Part shown: one piece after another, positions 5,954-7,304 of the stretch
Layout of the letters: each line of letters starts with the position of its first letter
How positions within the stretch are numbered: the first letter of the stretch is position 1
Notes under the pieces: generated by a model
What the model was told of the DNA's origin: nothing
What the model saw: the letters and a program-made list of their open reading frames with translations, nothing else
Databases searched by the model: none
Program-made: the position numbers and the translations under genes
Source: Pseudomonadota bacterium
GTDB taxonomy: Bacteria > Pseudomonadota > Gammaproteobacteria > SZUA-229
Assembly (NCBI GenBank): GCA_015222965.1
Contig: JADFWF010000097.1
Span: 1-7,304, forward strand
DNA length: 7,304 bases
Direction of reading: 5' to 3'

Positions 5954-6904
5954 ATGACAAAGCCTGAATCTTCAGTCATCAGCGGCGCTTTTGACCTGCT
6001 TGCGAAAAGCACTGAAATCTCGCTCGGCGAATACACTGAGATATTGCGGCAACAGGCCGAAATTGAACGCCATATAATGCAGCATGTCAGTAAATTCAGC
6101 ACTGTCTTGCATGGCGCTTTCTCGCGCAAAACGATCGTATCCCCCTTACCCGGAAGCATCGTAGATATGCTTATCATATTTCGGGAAGACGATATTAAAG
6201 AGGCTCTGCCCTCCCGTCTATCCGCAAAATTACAGGAAGTTCTAACTGAAGATTACCCGGATACCTATTCCACGAAAAGCCCAACCACTTTTATCGTTCC
6301 GGCAAAAGACATCAAATTTAAGATTCGCCCCGCCTATGCGGTAGCGAACGACGAATACATGCTGCCTGACGAAACTTTTGACGGCTGGGTAAAATATAAT
6401 ATCGGTTCATACAATGATATTTTTGTAAAAGAAAATATCCGGCATAAAGGTCAACTGATAGAAGTTATCCGCATGATAAAAACCTGGAACAGGGTTTCAG
6501 GAAACGTTTTTAATGGTTATTTCCTCGAGTTGATGATTACAGACGTATTGTCGTCATGTGAGATCACAAGTTACGCTGAAGCCATACGCGACATCTTTAA
6601 GGCCGCCTTTTCACAAGCCGCTTTCACACAGCACGATCCTGCTAACCAGGAATTCCCTGTCGATGGATTGAATAAACTGGACGATATAATGATCGCCATG
6701 CACCTGATCAAGAATTGTTACCACCTCGCTAATGAAGCGGTTAGTTATGAGCGGGATGGCGATACAACAAAAGCGCTGGCTAACTGGAACAAACTATTCC
6801 CTCAGGCTTTCCCGAAACCTGTAGACATGCTTGTCGGCAAAGCCAGACGCTCTGGAATAAAAGGCGCAGATGCATTAAGGATGATGCTCAATAAAAAACA
6901 ATAA
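5954..6904 (+). CDS. CD-NTase/SMODS-like nucleotidyltransferase-fold protein, probably catalytically inactive
   Basis: A 316-residue protein with the layout of bacterial CD-NTases, which make cyclic oligonucleotide alarms in CBASS defence. The nucleotidyltransferase core starts at HGAFSRKT (53-60), matching the family GSYxRxT. SIVDMLIIF (68-76) matches SDVDYMVVF. IKFKIRPA (120-127) matches IKFELVPA. The helical domain includes LIEVIRMIKTWNR (168-180) and FLELMITDVL (190-199), equivalent to the family's LIRLxKxWN and LLE segments. Aligned this way, the catalytic Asp/Asp/Glu set reads Ile69, Asp71 and Lys123, and the GS serine is Ala55. Two of three metal ligands are therefore missing, while the fold and reading frame look intact. 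It could be a nucleotide sensor, a regulatory pseudoenzyme or a decaying defence gene. The start has GAGGGA upstream. No effector gene follows within the window. Confidence 0.8.
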   Translation: MTKPESSVISGAFDLLAKSTEISLGEYTEILRQQAEIERHIMQHVSKFSTVLHGAFSRKTIVSPLPGSIVDMLIIFREDDIKEALPSRLSAKLQEVLTEDYPDTYSTKSPTTFIVPAKDIKFKIRPAYAVANDEYMLPDETFDGWVKYNIGSYNDIFVKENIRHKGQLIEVIRMIKTWNRVSGNVFNGYFLELMITDVLSSCEITSYAEAIRDIFKAAFSQAAFTQHDPANQEFPVDGLNKLDDIMIAMHLIKNCYHLANEAVSYERDGDTTKALANWNKLFPQAFPKPVDMLVGKARRSGIKGADALRMMLNKKQ

Positions 6905-6949
6905 ATTAAGAGACTGCTCCATAAAGTTGAACAACATCTTTTTTTATAC

Positions 6950-6981
6950 AAAAAACCTGCCTTATTCAAAGACGGGCGAGG
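6950..6981 (-). terminator. Intrinsic terminator of the right-edge minus-strand gene
   Basis: On the minus strand CCTCGCC (6981-6975) pairs with GGCAGG (6961-6956). The stem is six GC-rich pairs with one bulged C, around a 13-nt loop, followed at once by six T (6955-6950). It lies about 50 bp after the stop at 7032. The plus-strand gene has a T7 tract at 6939-6945 but no convincing GC stem before it. Confidence 0.65.
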
Positions 6982-7031
6982 ACCTTCAACTGTTTGATAC
7001 CTGAGGGATCACTATCTTCTTTTAAGACAAA

Positions 7032-7304
7032 TCAGGGAGCCCATGGCATAACATTTCTCATGCCTTTCATTGCCGGTGCGACGTTATGCGTCAATATATT
7101 TAAATCTTTTGCCATATGTCCCACGTTGCCATTAAGCTGCTGCATATTGGAATCGATAGAAACAATACCCTGGGTCATGTCTCCCATATTTCCCGACATA
7201 CTGCCCACATCTTTTTGCATGTGGTGCATATTGACTGACATATTACTCATGGCAGATTCCATGATCGTCACCACATAAAACATGTATGCAACGCCAACGA
7301 TACC
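7032..7304 (-). CDS. Partial gene: membrane-anchored Met-rich coiled-coil protein (C-terminal part)
   Basis: The last 90 residues are visible; the gene runs in from beyond the window. The frame is open through 7304, so the ATG at 7283 is internal and not a supported start. The visible part opens with the hydrophobic GIVGVAYMFYVVTIM (1-15), which looks like the end of a membrane helix. Next comes a long coiled coil (about 19-75) in which 17 successive heptad a/d positions are all hydrophobic, about half of them methionine, with Asn or Asp usually at the seventh position. The tail ends MKGMRNVMPWAP. I do not recognise a named family. Such a layout suits a structural or oligomerising inner-membrane protein. 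The stop at 7032 is followed by a good intrinsic terminator. Confidence 0.75.
   Translation of the reverse strand, partial: GIVGVAYMFYVVTIMESAMSNMSVNMHHMQKDVGSMSGNMGDMTQGIVSIDSNMQQLNGNVGHMAKDLNILTHNVAPAMKGMRNVMPWAP

Noticed and set aside
6925..6991. Inverted repeat AGTTGAA/TTCAACT as possible insertion-sequence ends
   Set aside because: Only 7 bp match, the span is about 67 bp with no transposase, and no target duplication is visible.
6994..7278. Plus-strand frame of 94 codons at the right edge
   Set aside because: It is the shadow of the heptad-repeat gene, whose regular minus-strand pattern shows which strand codes.

Overview
The window looks like chromosomal DNA from a gammaproteobacterium of moderate GC content. 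The strongest taxonomic hint is an endonuclease VIII (Nei) that closely resembles the Escherichia coli protein in its N-terminus, SHNQLYG motif and zinc finger. No genus can be named. There are no tRNA or rRNA genes, no CRISPR array and no intact mobile element.

Layout. Positions 1-118 are non-coding and carry a short degenerate CTCTG-type tandem repeat. Six complete genes are on the minus strand. Read in their own direction they are: a GFA-family zinc protein (5791-5378); an exported thioredoxin-like protein (5296-4799); a Tat-signal small subunit of the gluconate 2-dehydrogenase subunit 3 family (4806-4174); a GMC-family FAD oxidoreductase (4177-2471); nei (2450-1629); and a fused cyclic-nucleotide-binding domain/Ser-Thr kinase (1525-119). 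A plus-strand gene (5954-6904) diverges from the GFA gene across a 162-bp regulatory gap. It encodes a CD-NTase-fold protein with a damaged catalytic triad. The right edge holds the 3' part of a minus-strand gene (7304-7032) for a membrane-anchored, methionine-rich coiled coil, followed by a good intrinsic terminator.

How the genes fit together. The thioredoxin-like, subunit-3 and GMC genes overlap by 8 and 4 bp and form one translationally coupled unit. The GMC subunit has no export signal, whereas the small subunit has a twin-arginine signal, so the pair is probably exported folded together. The thioredoxin-like protein would be a periplasmic partner in place of the usual cytochrome c subunit. 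nei follows after 20 bp and is probably co-transcribed. The kinase gene lies 103 bp further on and may be separate.

Most interesting points: the CD-NTase-like protein with two of three catalytic acidic residues replaced and no recognisable effector beside it; the cytochrome-free Trx/Tat-subunit/GMC operon, whose GMC enzyme departs from the usual catalytic pair; the Arg-to-Gln change in the Nei zinc finger; the lost phosphate-binding Arg in the kinase sensor domain; and the near-perfect Met-rich heptad repeat at the right edge.
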